64,000 nt of DNA from Halorientalis litorea (GTDB lineage: Archaea > Halobacteriota > Halobacteria > Halobacteriales > Haloarculaceae), in contig NZ_CP095482.1 of assembly GCF_023028225.1 (NCBI RefSeq), forward strand, positions 1,240,001-1,304,000, written 5' to 3'. A program made the translations under genes and the position numbers. Position 1 is the first letter of the stretch. The number at the start of each line of letters is the position of its first letter. Below, in pieces: positions 1-7,701 of the stretch. Below the pieces are notes generated by a model that ran no database searches, had not been told where the DNA came from, and saw nothing but the letters and a program-made list of their open reading frames with translations.

Positions 1-480
1 CGGGTCGACCCGCTCCACGTCGTCGACCTCTCGGACCCCGACGACCCAGCGGAGGTCGGCGAACTGGAACTGCCGGGGTTCTCGACGTACCTCCATCCCA
101 TCGACGACGACAGGGTACTCGGCATCGGCGAGGAGGACGGCCGCGTCAAGGCCGTCCTGTTCGACGTGTCGGACCCCTCGGACCCGACCGTCGCGGACGA
201 CTACGTCCTCGACGCGCGGTTCTCGGCCGTCTCCGAGTCGCACCACGCGTTCCTGCTCGACCGCGAACACGGCGTGTTCTTCCTGCCGACGGGGCAGGGC
301 GGGCGCGTCGTGGACTACACCGACGACGACCTCTCGCTCGAAGCGACCGTCGACACCGCGGGGAGCGCGCTCCGGGCACGCTACGTCGACGATTCCCTCT
401 ACGTGTTCGGCCACCGGGAAGTCGTGGTCGTCGACGAACGGACGTGGGAGCGGACCGCGACCCTCGACCTCGACGACTGA
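1..480 (+). CDS. C-terminal end of a beta-propeller domain protein (partial)
   Basis: The frame is open from the first base of the window to a TGA at 478-480, giving the last 159 residues of a larger protein. It contains repeated blade-like units of the type VVDLSDPDDPAEVGEL and VLFDVSDPSDPTVADDY, in which a hydrophobic beta strand is followed by D-P-x-P-x turns. This is characteristic of secreted haloarchaeal beta-propeller proteins that carry a Beta_propel domain. The real start lies upstream of the window, so a signal peptide or lipobox cannot be checked. An internal ATG at 166 is in frame, but the blade pattern continues upstream of it, so it is not the true start. The substrate or partner is unknown. 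Confidence 0.8.
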   Translation, partial: RVDPLHVVDLSDPDDPAEVGELELPGFSTYLHPIDDDRVLGIGEEDGRVKAVLFDVSDPSDPTVADDYVLDARFSAVSESHHAFLLDREHGVFFLPTGQGGRVVDYTDDDLSLEATVDTAGSALRARYVDDSLYVFGHREVVVVDERTWERTATLDLDD

Positions 481-656
481 CCGGCGCGTGTCGGCGGGCA
501 GGGCCGGCCACGACGGGCACTCGCCGCCGGAACCGGTGCCCGAAACCGCTGGTATCAGCCCCACTGTGCCGGGTTTGGTCGATGGATATATATACCAGAA
601 CTGGTGCGACCGTTACATTCATACTCGACTGTCGTTTACCGTGAGTGTGAGTACCA

Positions 657-830
657 ATGTCTATGGGAGCCTACGACGAGGACGAACACGAACGTCGTGA
701 ACGCAAGAACAGCGAAGTCGATGCGGCGTTCGACGACGAGCGGACGAGTTACCACGGGTCCGTCGAGTACGACAGCGGCGAGTCCGCCGAGGAACTCTTA
801 GACCAGTTCGAGCAAATCAAGTCGGAGTGA
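657..830 (+). CDS. DUF5786-type acidic microprotein
   Basis: A 57-residue, very acidic protein starting MSMGAYDEDEHERRE and ending EELLDQFEQIKSE. I recognise the pattern (N-terminal MG.YDE.E, C-terminal S.EELL.Q...K) as the small haloarchaeal family DUF5786. Its function is unknown. A second family member lies at 48698-48880 in the same window. The start ATG at 657 follows an AT-containing stretch, and a second in-frame ATG occurs two codons later. The 3' end overlaps the 3' end of the convergent membrane-protein gene by 14 nt. It contains no cysteines and no membrane segment; it is likely soluble and may bind a partner through its amphipathic C-terminal helix. Confidence 0.75.
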   Translation: MSMGAYDEDEHERRERKNSEVDAAFDDERTSYHGSVEYDSGESAEELLDQFEQIKSE

Positions 831-1539
831 CGCCGTCCCTTCTGACGCCACGCCTGAGGAGGAGCACGGAGAGTCCCGTGACCACCGTCACCGCGCCGAC
901 GTGCCCGACGACTGCCGTCAGGAGGACGGGGTACGGGAGCAGGAACGGGACCAGCGCGAGTTGCAGCAGGCCGAACCCCATCGTCTCTAGGTCCGCCCGC
1001 TGGAGTGCCCACGCCGTCTCGGAGTCGAACCGATACCGGTAGGACCGCCACAGGGCCGCGACGCTCGCCCACCACCCCGTCCCGATGCGATAGCACACGT
1101 CCCACAACACGAGGAGGACGAGGTAGACGACGAGAATCGGCGGCTCCGGGCCGAGAAGTCGCTCCACGAGCGGGACCTCGGCGTACCGCGGGTCGAAGAC
1201 GAACAGGTGGGTCACCAGTGCGACGTAGGCGAGGACGGCGAGGACCACTTCGATGCTCGACCCGAACAGGAGGCGTCGGTACGATTCGGGGACCGCCTCG
1301 CGGCGGACGAACCGGCCGATTCGGAGCATCTCGACGCTCCCGGCGGTGGCGACGACCACCGCGACAGTGCCCGCGATGGCCGCCGTCCAGAGGCCGTACA
1401 CCGCCGCGAGCGCGAGGATAGCCGTCTCGAAGACGAGAAACTGGAGTGCCACCGCCGCCCGCGTCGAGAGGTCGATGCCCGGGAGCGCGCCGACGATGCT
1501 CTCGTAGGCCCACGTCTCCCCGTACTCTGGCCCCCTCAC
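817..1539 (-). CDS. Conserved multi-pass membrane protein
   Basis: A 240-residue protein with about six hydrophobic segments, for example LQFLVFETAILALAAVYGL, IEVVLAVLAYVALVTHLFVF, ILVVYLVLLVLWDVCY and LLQLALVPFLLPYPVLL. A conserved-looking amphipathic stretch near residues 150-185 contains WWASVAALWRSYRYRF. I do not recognise a catalytic motif. The start ATG overlaps the stop codon of the upstream NAD(P)-binding protein gene by four bases (ATGA at 1536-1539), so the two are almost certainly translationally coupled and may act together at the membrane. It could be a transporter or a lipid-modifying protein; neither can be shown. Confidence 0.75.
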   Translation of the reverse strand: MRGPEYGETWAYESIVGALPGIDLSTRAAVALQFLVFETAILALAAVYGLWTAAIAGTVAVVVATAGSVEMLRIGRFVRREAVPESYRRLLFGSSIEVVLAVLAYVALVTHLFVFDPRYAEVPLVERLLGPEPPILVVYLVLLVLWDVCYRIGTGWWASVAALWRSYRYRFDSETAWALQRADLETMGFGLLQLALVPFLLPYPVLLTAVVGHVGAVTVVTGLSVLLLRRGVRRDGVTPT

Positions 1540-2489
1540 CGCTCTCCCGCCACCGGTGAGTATCCCTCGGTCGACTGGTCGGCCGCCGATTCCGGCGGCT
1601 TGGCGGGGTTGTGGACGGCCCGTGCCACCGCCTCGTCGAACGGCGTCAACTCGATGGGAAGGTGGTCGCGGATGCTGTCGTCGTGGACCACGACCGAGTT
1701 CTTCAGGCCGAGGATGAGCGGATAGGCGACGGACTTCGGGACGCTCGTCACGAGTCCGACCCAGTACATCGAGATTCGCGGCGTCAACACTGGAACGGGG
1801 ACGATGAGCGGCCGCCGCCCGGTGACGGTTTCGGCCGTCCGGGCCATCACCTCCCGGTACGTCAGTACGTCCGGCCCGCCGATTTCGTAGGTTTCACCCG
1901 CCGTCTCTGGCTGGTCGAGGACACCCGCCAGATAGGCCACCACGTCGCCGATGGCTATCGGTTGACACTCCGTGTCCACCCACTTCGGCGTCACCATCAC
2001 GGGCAAACGTACCGCCAACTGGCGCACCATCTCGAAACTCGAACTCCCGTCGCCGATGATGATGGCCGCCCGCAACGACGTCAACTCGAAGGTCCCCTCC
2101 GAGAGGACGCGTTCCACCTCCCGGCGGGACTTGAGGTGTTCGGACAACCGCTCGCGCTCCTCGCCCAACCCGCCGAGGTAGACGGCGCGTTCGACACCCG
2201 CGTCGTCGGCCGCGTCGACGAAGTTGCGGGCCGCCCGGCGGTCCCGGTCGGCGTAGTCCGGTCCCGCGTGCATCGAGTGGACGAGATAGTACGCCGCGTC
2301 GACCCCGTCGAGGGCCGCCTCGAAGCTGCCGGGGTCCAGCAGGTCACCCTCGAAGACGGCGACGCCGTCCAACCCCTCGTACTGCGTCTGGTCGCGGACC
2401 AGCACCCGCACGCGGTGGCCCGCATCGACCAGTTCCGGGACGAGATGGCTCCCGACGAAGCCCGTCGCACCGGTGACGAGAACGTGCAT
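1536..2489 (-). CDS. NAD(P)-binding atypical SDR / NAD-dependent epimerase-like protein
   Basis: A 317-residue protein beginning MHVLVTGATGFVGSHL, the nucleotide-binding glycine motif TGxxGxxG of extended or atypical short-chain dehydrogenases. After it come VRVLVRD, where the adenine-ribose phosphate is read, and GDLLDP, the usual DxxD adenine contact. The C-terminal third has a hydrophobic region (PVPVLTPRISMYWVGLVTSVP) typical of the YbjT/SDR_a5-like group. I chose the ATG at 2487-2489, because the glycine motif lies normally close to this methionine; a longer frame would start at 2513. The gene is coupled through ATGA to the downstream membrane protein. The substrate is unknown; a quinone, sugar or lipid head group is possible. 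Confidence 0.8.
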   Translation of the reverse strand: MHVLVTGATGFVGSHLVPELVDAGHRVRVLVRDQTQYEGLDGVAVFEGDLLDPGSFEAALDGVDAAYYLVHSMHAGPDYADRDRRAARNFVDAADDAGVERAVYLGGLGEERERLSEHLKSRREVERVLSEGTFELTSLRAAIIIGDGSSSFEMVRQLAVRLPVMVTPKWVDTECQPIAIGDVVAYLAGVLDQPETAGETYEIGGPDVLTYREVMARTAETVTGRRPLIVPVPVLTPRISMYWVGLVTSVPKSVAYPLILGLKNSVVVHDDSIRDHLPIELTPFDEAVARAVHNPAKPPESAADQSTEGYSPVAGER

Positions 2490-2531
2490 ACTCCCGAAAA
2501 GGGGACGGGCCATCTTAACGGCGGCGTCGAG

Positions 2532-3032
2532 TCAGCACTCCCGGAGGTCCGAGACGTCGCTCCGCGTCTCCGCCAGCGCGTCCGTCCGTTCGGGCGAGAG
2601 GTCCGCCGCCACAGCCTCACAGGCCCCCGCCAGCGGGTCGTGGGTCTCGACGTACGCCGCCAGTGCCAGTTCCTGCTCGCTCGCACCCGCGAGTTCTAGC
2701 GTCTCCGTCCGCGAGAGGTGCCCTGTCAACCAGTCCCGGACCAGTTCGCGGCCGGTCGGCCCGAGCGGCGACACCTCCTCGCCGAGCAGGTGGAGGGTCT
2801 TGGCGGCCGTCACCGGCGCGATACCGGCGACGCGGGCAGCCGCGCCGACGGGTCGGCCCTCGGCGTACACCTCCACCACCGTCGCCGCCGCGGCCGGGTC
2901 ACAGGGCAACGCCTCGCCGTACTCGGCCAACCGCTCGGCGAGCGAGGCGTCCGTCTCGTCGACGGTGGCGACCCCCCGGTCACGCTGCTCGGCCGTGACC
3001 TCCACCCCCGCCGCGATGTCCGACAACACCAT
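2532..3032 (-). CDS. Conserved haloarchaeal protein of unknown function with HTH-like segment
   Basis: About 166 residues, acidic and alpha-helical, containing a helix-turn-helix-like stretch GRPVGAAARVAGIAPVTAAK in the middle and ending SDLREC. I set the start at the ATG at 3030-3032, because a TATA-like GTTTAAC at about 3056-3063 lies roughly 27 nt upstream, which fits a leaderless transcript. An ATG at 3050 and a longer frame to 3122 are alternatives. It is divergent from the TFB gene and shares an approximately 180 bp control region with it. It has no membrane segment and no cysteine pair. A DNA-binding role is possible but unproven. Confidence 0.6.
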   Translation of the reverse strand: MVLSDIAAGVEVTAEQRDRGVATVDETDASLAERLAEYGEALPCDPAAAATVVEVYAEGRPVGAAARVAGIAPVTAAKTLHLLGEEVSPLGPTGRELVRDWLTGHLSRTETLELAGASEQELALAAYVETHDPLAGACEAVAADLSPERTDALAETRSDVSDLREC

Positions 3033-3173
3033 GGACGCCGGTACCGCCATCTCGGTGTTAAACGTTCGTGGTTCGACGGCGTCAGCCCGCTCCCGTCCGC
3101 CGAATTCGAACGTACCGGTCACCGGTGCGTTCGAGCGACGCGGGACGACGAAATCCCGGGGTCGTCACCCGTC

Positions 3174-3180
3174 TTTAAAT
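3174..3180 (+). promoter_or_regulatory. TATA box of the TFB gene
   Basis: TTTAAAT stands alone in GC-rich sequence 31 nt before the TFB start codon. This is the distance expected for an archaeal TATA box giving a transcript with almost no 5' leader. Confidence 0.6.
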
Positions 3181-3210
3181 ACTGCTTCCGGCCGAAGCTT
3201 CGAGTGTACG

Positions 3211-4074
3211 ATGGCAGCCTCGACACAGCAGTGTCCCGAGTGTGCGGGACAGGTACGGACGGAGGACAGCGAGACAGTGTGTGCCGACTGTGGGCTCGTG
3301 GTCACGGCGGACCACATCGACCACGGCCCGGAGTGGCGGTCGTTCGAGGGCGAGCAGTCGACACGCGAACGCACCGGCGCGCCGCTGACCCGCTCCAGAC
3401 ACGACAGGGGCCTCTCGACCGACATCGGCCATTCGAGTCGCCTGAAGGGACGCAAACGCAGACAGGTGGCTCGGATGCGCCGCCAGCACAACCGCGCGCA
3501 GATTTCCTCGAAGCGCGAGCGCAACCAGGTGTACGGCTTCGGGGAGATACGGCGACTGGTCAGCGCGCTGGACTTGCCCGACGACATCCGCGAGCGGGCG
3601 TGTGTCCTCTTCGAGTCCGCACAGTCGGCAGACCTGCTTCGCGGGCGGTCACTCGAAGGGTTCGCGGCCGCCGCCGTCTACGCCGTCTGCCGGACGGCCG
3701 ACCTCTCGCGGACGCTCACGGAAGTCGTCGGCCCGGCCCGTGCCGACCGCGACGAACTGAAGTGTGCCTACGACGCGCTGAACCGCGACTTAGGACTCCC
3801 GACCGGCCCTATCGACCCCGCCGAGTACGTCCCGCGGTTCGCCAGCGAACTCGACCTCTCACAGGCCGTCGAGCGTCGCGCCGCCGAACTCGTGCAGGTC
3901 GCCCACGACAGGGGGGTCGTCACCGGGCGCGACCCCGCCGGCGTCGCCGCTGGCTGTCTCTACACCGCGGCCCGTGAGGCCGACCGTGACCTCACGCAGG
4001 CGGCCGCCGCGGCGGTTGCGGGCGTCACGCCCGTCACGCTCCGCGGGACGTATCAGGAACTCAACGAGGAGTGA
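3211..4074 (+). CDS. tfb: Transcription initiation factor IIB (TFB)
   Basis: This 287-residue general transcription factor recruits RNA polymerase to TBP-bound promoters. An N-terminal zinc ribbon uses C8, C11, C24 and C27 (CPEC...CADC). The B-reader/linker region follows with the conserved LTRSRHDRGLSTDIG. Two cyclin-like repeats occupy roughly residues 100-190 and 195-285, with typical motifs such as RGRSLEGFAAAAVYAVCR and DPAGVAAGCLYTAAR in corresponding positions. At 287 residues it is shorter than the roughly 310-330 usual for haloarchaeal TFBs. Haloarchaea carry several TFB paralogs with specialised promoter sets, so this may be one of the specialised forms. The 3' end overlaps the convergent MinD-like gene by 22 nt. 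Confidence 0.95.
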   Translation: MAASTQQCPECAGQVRTEDSETVCADCGLVVTADHIDHGPEWRSFEGEQSTRERTGAPLTRSRHDRGLSTDIGHSSRLKGRKRRQVARMRRQHNRAQISSKRERNQVYGFGEIRRLVSALDLPDDIRERACVLFESAQSADLLRGRSLEGFAAAAVYAVCRTADLSRTLTEVVGPARADRDELKCAYDALNRDLGLPTGPIDPAEYVPRFASELDLSQAVERRAAELVQVAHDRGVVTGRDPAGVAAGCLYTAAREADRDLTQAAAAAVAGVTPVTLRGTYQELNEE

Positions 4075-4718
4075 ACCGCGTCCGCGAGCGCGACGAACCG
4101 CTCGGCCACGTCGCTGTCCGGGGCCGTCTCCCTCACCGGGACCCCGGCGCGCTGTGCCCGGGCCAGCGGCTCCGACTCGGGAACGACGGTCACGGGCGCG
4201 CCGAGTTCCCGGGCGAGGGCGGCCGTCGGTACCGTCGCCTCGACGCGGTTCACCACGACCCGGGCGAGTCCGGCGTCGAGTTCCCGTGCCAGTGCCCGGG
4301 CGCGAACGGCGTCCGCGACGGCCGGTTCGTCGGGCGTCGTGACGAGGAGACTCCCGTCGGCGACACAGAGCGAGAGCCCCACGTCGCTCGACAGCCCCGC
4401 CGGACAGTCGACGACGACCCAGCCGTAGGCTCCGGCGACGGCCTCGATAGCGTCGGCGAGTGCCGTCGGGTCCGCCGCTCGTGCCCCCGCGAGCGACCGA
4501 CCGCAGGGGAGCATCGCGACCGGCCCGTCCTCCCGGACGGCTTCGACCGGGGCCGCTCGCCCGGCGAGTACGTCGTGCAGGTCCGGGCCGTGACCGCCCG
4601 GGAGGTCCGTCATCCCCAAATCCGCGTCGACGACCACCGCGTCCAGCGCGGCGGCGAGGTTGTACGCCACAGTCGTCTTTCCGACGCCGCCCTTACCGCC
4701 GGTGACGGCGACTATCAT
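4053..4718 (-). CDS. MinD/ParA-like P-loop ATPase
   Basis: A 221-residue protein starting MIVAVTGGKGGVGKTT, the deviant Walker A motif with the signature lysine (K9) that defines the MinD/ParA/Mrp family. VVVDADLGMTDL (switch I) and WVVVDCPAGLSS (Walker B) follow at the expected spacing. It is shorter than bacterial MinD (about 260-270 residues) and lacks a clear C-terminal amphipathic membrane-targeting helix. It is the last gene of a coupled operon: its ATG overlaps the stop of the upstream gene by four bases. Archaeal MinD paralogs act as positioning factors for cell-surface or chemotaxis structures; its partner here is probably one of the operon's coiled-coil proteins. Confidence 0.9.
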   Translation of the reverse strand: MIVAVTGGKGGVGKTTVAYNLAAALDAVVVDADLGMTDLPGGHGPDLHDVLAGRAAPVEAVREDGPVAMLPCGRSLAGARAADPTALADAIEAVAGAYGWVVVDCPAGLSSDVGLSLCVADGSLLVTTPDEPAVADAVRARALARELDAGLARVVVNRVEATVPTAALARELGAPVTVVPESEPLARAQRAGVPVRETAPDSDVAERFVALADAVHSSLSS

Positions 4719-5500
4719 CGCAGGCGTGCGACCGTCTCGGTCGGAACGTCGGCCGTCTCGGCGCGTTCGGCGAGGGCCGCGGCGCGCCGCTCGATTCGCC
4801 GGAGGCGGTCGGCGTCGGCCGCCAACTGGTCGGCCACGTCGCCGAGGCCGTCGAACGCCTCGGCCTCGGTCACCGTCGCGGCCGCCGCGGCGAGCGTCGT
4901 CTCCCCGGAGAGACGCTCCGCGATGTCGATCCGCTCCTCGACGCCGTCGAACAGGTCCGCGAGTGTCGCCGCCTGCTGGGTCTCGGAGCGACCGTGTGCA
5001 GTCGCCTCGTCGGTGGCCGTGCCCGTTCGCGTTTCGCCCCCGCCCGTACTCCCGTCGGCGTGTTCGTTCGCTGTCTCGGCCGCACAGTCGGTCTCGGCGG
5101 GCACGTCGGGGAGCGGCACGGCATCCCGTGGCGGACGCGGGTCCCCGAGTTCCCGGACGACGGCGTCCGGTTCGGCCGCGACGGACGGCACGTCCCCCCG
5201 TGACCCGAACGCGTCCGTCCGGTCCGGGTCCACGGCTGTCGTCTCCACGATACGCATCGGTTCGTCCGCGGGAGCCGCCGGCGTCGCGTACCCCACGGGC
5301 CGCGTCTCGGCGGCGGCGAGCGTCGTCTCGAAGCCCGCCTCGTCCCATCCCTCGGCCGGGACGCCGCCGTCACGTGGCGGCCAGACCGGGCCGTCGAGAC
5401 AGTTCTCGACGCGGACGCGACACGGGTGGTCGGAGGACAGGCGGCCAGTGACGAGCGTCACGCCGTCCGTGCGCGACGCCGTGCAGGTGAGCGAGACCAT
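4715..5500 (-). CDS. Uncharacterised acidic protein coupled to the MinD-like ATPase
   Basis: A 261-residue protein. The first 70 residues look like a compact beta domain (TGRLSSDHPCRVRVENCLDGPVW in two pieces, with two cysteines), followed by a long, low-complexity acidic linker (about residues 75-175). The C-terminal helical region contains ATLADLFDGVEERIDIAERL and a coiled coil rich in R and A. The stop overlaps the start of the MinD-like gene (ATGA at 4715-4718), so translation is coupled. I do not recognise the family. The domain plan (small beta domain, flexible linker, coiled coil) suits an adaptor that could be positioned by the ATPase; this is inference from context only. Confidence 0.75.
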   Translation of the reverse strand: MVSLTCTASRTDGVTLVTGRLSSDHPCRVRVENCLDGPVWPPRDGGVPAEGWDEAGFETTLAAAETRPVGYATPAAPADEPMRIVETTAVDPDRTDAFGSRGDVPSVAAEPDAVVRELGDPRPPRDAVPLPDVPAETDCAAETANEHADGSTGGGETRTGTATDEATAHGRSETQQAATLADLFDGVEERIDIAERLSGETTLAAAAATVTEAEAFDGLGDVADQLAADADRLRRIERRAAALAERAETADVPTETVARLR

Positions 5501-5525
5501 ACGCCGTCTGGCCACGGCTTCCGAT

Positions 5526-6341
5526 TTAAACCCTGACGACGGGTGCGTCGAGCCACGAGGCGGCCGCCGCGGGTACCCGGAACCGGTCACACGCCAGCAC
5601 CACCGGTGCCCGGAGGTCGGCGACGCGGCCGACTGCGAGGGCGGCGGTCACGGGGTCGGCTTCGAACGGGTCCGCGGGCGACGGGCCGGGTGCGTCGGCA
5701 ACCGCCGCCGCGTACGCCCCGCGCAGTTCGGCCACGAGGGACGCGCGCGCCGCCCGTTCGAGGTTCGCCACCTCGTCTTCGAGGCGGAGGCGTCGCTCGC
5801 GAGCGTCCCGTGCGTCCCTGAGCCGGTCTCTGTCGAGTCGTTGGCTCGCGGCGGTTCGGTCGGTCGCCACCTCCGAGAGGTCGCGGACGGCACTCGTCAG
5901 TGCCGCCTCGGCCTCGGCAACGGCCTCGTCGGTCCCCTGTTCGCGGAGGACCTGTACCCGCCCGCGGAGTTCCGCGACCCGCTCTTCGAGGCGTTCCGTC
6001 TCCGTGTCGGCCGCCGCGAACTCGCGGCGGACGGTATTGGTCGCTATCTCGGGCACCTCGATGTCGGCGAGTTGCTCGCGGACCGCCGCGATGTCGTCGT
6101 CCTGCGGTGCCGACAGTCCCCGGGAGCGGGCCGCCGCCGCGAGTGCCGTCCGCACCGACACCCCCATCTCCGGTCGAACGTACCCGACCCGCTCGTGGAC
6201 GGGACGGGGAGCCGGATTCTCGACGGTGATGGGGGTCTGCTCGCCCCTGACGGCCGCCGCGACTGTCGCGCCGTCGACCGGGACGTTCCGGGCGTCTATC
6301 GCCCGGCCAGTTCTGACGATGCCCCCGGCTTCGAGCATCAT
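5526..6341 (-). CDS. Uncharacterised coiled-coil protein of the MinD-like operon
   Basis: A 271-residue protein. The N-terminal 90 residues are compact and start MMLEAGGIVRTGRAIDARNV. A long coiled coil fills about residues 95-205, with heptad-like runs such as ETERLEERVAELRGRVQVLR and RLEDEVANLERAARASLVAE. A C-terminal beta-rich end contains APVVLACDRFRVPAAAASWL. The start ATG at 6339-6341 overlaps the stop of the upstream gene (ATGA), and the next gene begins 25 nt after the stop. The family is not recognised. Its position between a small conserved protein and a MinD-like ATPase suggests a structural or scaffold role. Confidence 0.75.
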   Translation of the reverse strand: MMLEAGGIVRTGRAIDARNVPVDGATVAAAVRGEQTPITVENPAPRPVHERVGYVRPEMGVSVRTALAAAARSRGLSAPQDDDIAAVREQLADIEVPEIATNTVRREFAAADTETERLEERVAELRGRVQVLREQGTDEAVAEAEAALTSAVRDLSEVATDRTAASQRLDRDRLRDARDARERRLRLEDEVANLERAARASLVAELRGAYAAAVADAPGPSPADPFEADPVTAALAVGRVADLRAPVVLACDRFRVPAAAASWLDAPVVRV

Positions 6342-6676
6342 AGCTCGCGGGCTTTCATCGCGTCCGGGTCCGGGTGGTCGGTTCCCGCCGCGAACTTGGC
6401 GTAGGGCGTACTCGGGTGGTCTCGGTCGGCGTAGGCCGTCGCCGCCTCGCGCACCTCCTCGGGGATGTCCTCGAACTCGTTGAGCGGCCGCGTCCGTTCC
6501 ACCTGCACGTCGCCGCCGTGGTCCGCCCGCAGTCGGAGCGCGAGGAAGGCACCGAACACGGACGCTTCGAGCAGGACCGCACGCCCGAACCGCCGGACGA
6601 CACAGTCCTCGTGAGTTCGGCACGCGTTCCGCAACGACCGCCGTGCCGCGCGGGAGTAAGTTACGACCAACAGCAC
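6338..6676 (-). CDS. Small conserved protein at the head of the MinD-like operon
   Basis: About 112 residues if translated from GTG at 6674-6676 (reads LLVVTYSRAARRSLRNACR); an ATG at 6715 would add 13 residues. I prefer the GTG because the sequence following it has the look of a family start and the extra residues are arginine/proline-rich like non-coding frame. It carries two cysteines (NACRTHEDCVVRR) and a basic N-terminal half, and ends in an acidic, proline-containing tail (DHPDPDAMKAREL). The stop overlaps the next gene by ATGA. Function unknown. The basic N-terminal helix could bind nucleic acid or a membrane surface. Confidence 0.65.
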   Translation of the reverse strand: MLLVVTYSRAARRSLRNACRTHEDCVVRRFGRAVLLEASVFGAFLALRLRADHGGDVQVERTRPLNEFEDIPEEVREAATAYADRDHPSTPYAKFAAGTDHPDPDAMKAREL

Positions 6677-6744
6677 ACTACCAACCGGCCCCCGACGTGT
6701 CAAAAGACTATCCAAACTGCCGAGAACGGAACGGGCGTGTCCGC

Positions 6745-7344
6745 TCAGTCGTCGTCGAGGGGGTACCGGGTCCGTATCGACACGTCGCTCCCGGAGAGGT
6801 TCACTTCCGCGTCGAACAGCGAGCGGAGGGTGTCGAGCGTCTGCTCGTCGTGCGCGCTCGGGTCGACGTGGAAGTGGGACACCGCCCCGGCACTGTACAG
6901 TTGGCCGGTCAGGGCGTGGAGGAACTCGTAGGCGGTTTCGAGGTCGACGTACTGCAGGAGCGCGGTCAGCGAGTCGAAACAGACCACTATCTCGCCGCTC
7001 CGTCCCGAGACGAACTCCGTAATCGTGATGCCGATACCGGTGAGGTCCGAGGGCGTCGATATCGTCTCGACGACCGCGGAGTCTAACTCCTCACCCGCAC
7101 CGATTCCGGGTGTCTCTCCGACGACGACGACGCCGAACTCCCCCGGGTCGGCCTCGTGTTCGTCCCGCCACGATTCGAGACACTGCGCGGCCTGTCTCGT
7201 GAACGTGACCCACAGCACGCTCGTCGTCTCCGGGTCGCCCTGCGAGAGGAGGTCGACACACACGTCGTCTGCCTCGTTGTTCATCGAGGACGCCCCCAGC
7301 ATAATCGTCGTCGCACCACCCAGTTGCTCCGTGATATCTGTCAT
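6745..7344 (-). CDS. Degenerate RecA/KaiC-like domain protein
   Basis: A 199-residue acidic protein beginning MTDITEQLGGATTIMLGASSM. The alternation of buried beta strands (TTIMLG, SVLWVTF, FGVVVVG, EIVVCFDSLTALLQY) matches a RecA/KaiC fold, and VVCFDSLTALL sits at the Walker B position. The glycine-rich Walker A loop is replaced by LGASSMNNEADD without a GKT, so ATP hydrolysis is doubtful. Such single-domain, ATPase-dead RecA-like proteins are common in haloarchaea, often near signal-transduction genes. The gene stands alone between the MinD-like operon and the genes behind mcm, in the same orientation. Function unknown. Confidence 0.7.
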   Translation of the reverse strand: MTDITEQLGGATTIMLGASSMNNEADDVCVDLLSQGDPETTSVLWVTFTRQAAQCLESWRDEHEADPGEFGVVVVGETPGIGAGEELDSAVVETISTPSDLTGIGITITEFVSGRSGEIVVCFDSLTALLQYVDLETAYEFLHALTGQLYSAGAVSHFHVDPSAHDEQTLDTLRSLFDAEVNLSGSDVSIRTRYPLDDD

Positions 7345-7416
7345 GTCCGTCCTCACCGGCACTCTGTCAGCCTATTCGGTGGTTCCCGCTAAAACCTTCG
7401 GGTGTCCGACCAGTAG

Positions 7417-7701
7417 CTAGCCGTCCTCAGTGGTCGTGACCCGTTCGACCGCCACGTCGTGGGCGTCGACCAGCGACCGCACGCGCTCGCGGGCCGCCTG
7501 CTCACCCGCCGCCATCACGACCATCCCCGCGGCCTGGCCGTCGCTCGTCACACGGTAGGCCGCCAGCTCCCCCTCGAACTCCGTCGCGTACGTCCGCAAC
7601 ACCCCCCGGACGCGGCGTTCGAGTCCCGAGAAATCCGTCTCGCCCGCCTCGAACTCCGCGAGGGCCTCCTCGACGTTCCGCAGTGCCGATATCCGGTCCA
7701 T
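7417..7701 (-). CDS. Small conserved protein directly behind mcm
   Basis: A 94-residue alpha/beta protein beginning MDRISALRNVEEALAEFE, with two amphipathic helices and a beta-hairpin region (ELAAYRVTSDGQAAGMVVMAA). Its ATG at 7699-7701 directly abuts the mcm stop codon (7702-7704) with no intervening base, so it is almost certainly translated by ribosomes finishing MCM. I do not recognise a named domain. The constant link with the replicative helicase suggests a replication- or repair-related role, but this is context only. Confidence 0.75.
   Translation of the reverse strand: MDRISALRNVEEALAEFEAGETDFSGLERRVRGVLRTYATEFEGELAAYRVTSDGQAAGMVVMAAGEQAARERVRSLVDAHDVAVERVTTTEDG

Noticed and set aside
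4071-6404. 777-codon plus-strand frame opposite the MinD-like operon
   Set aside because: Arginine-rich shadow frame; the minus strand has coupled genes with recognisable motifs.
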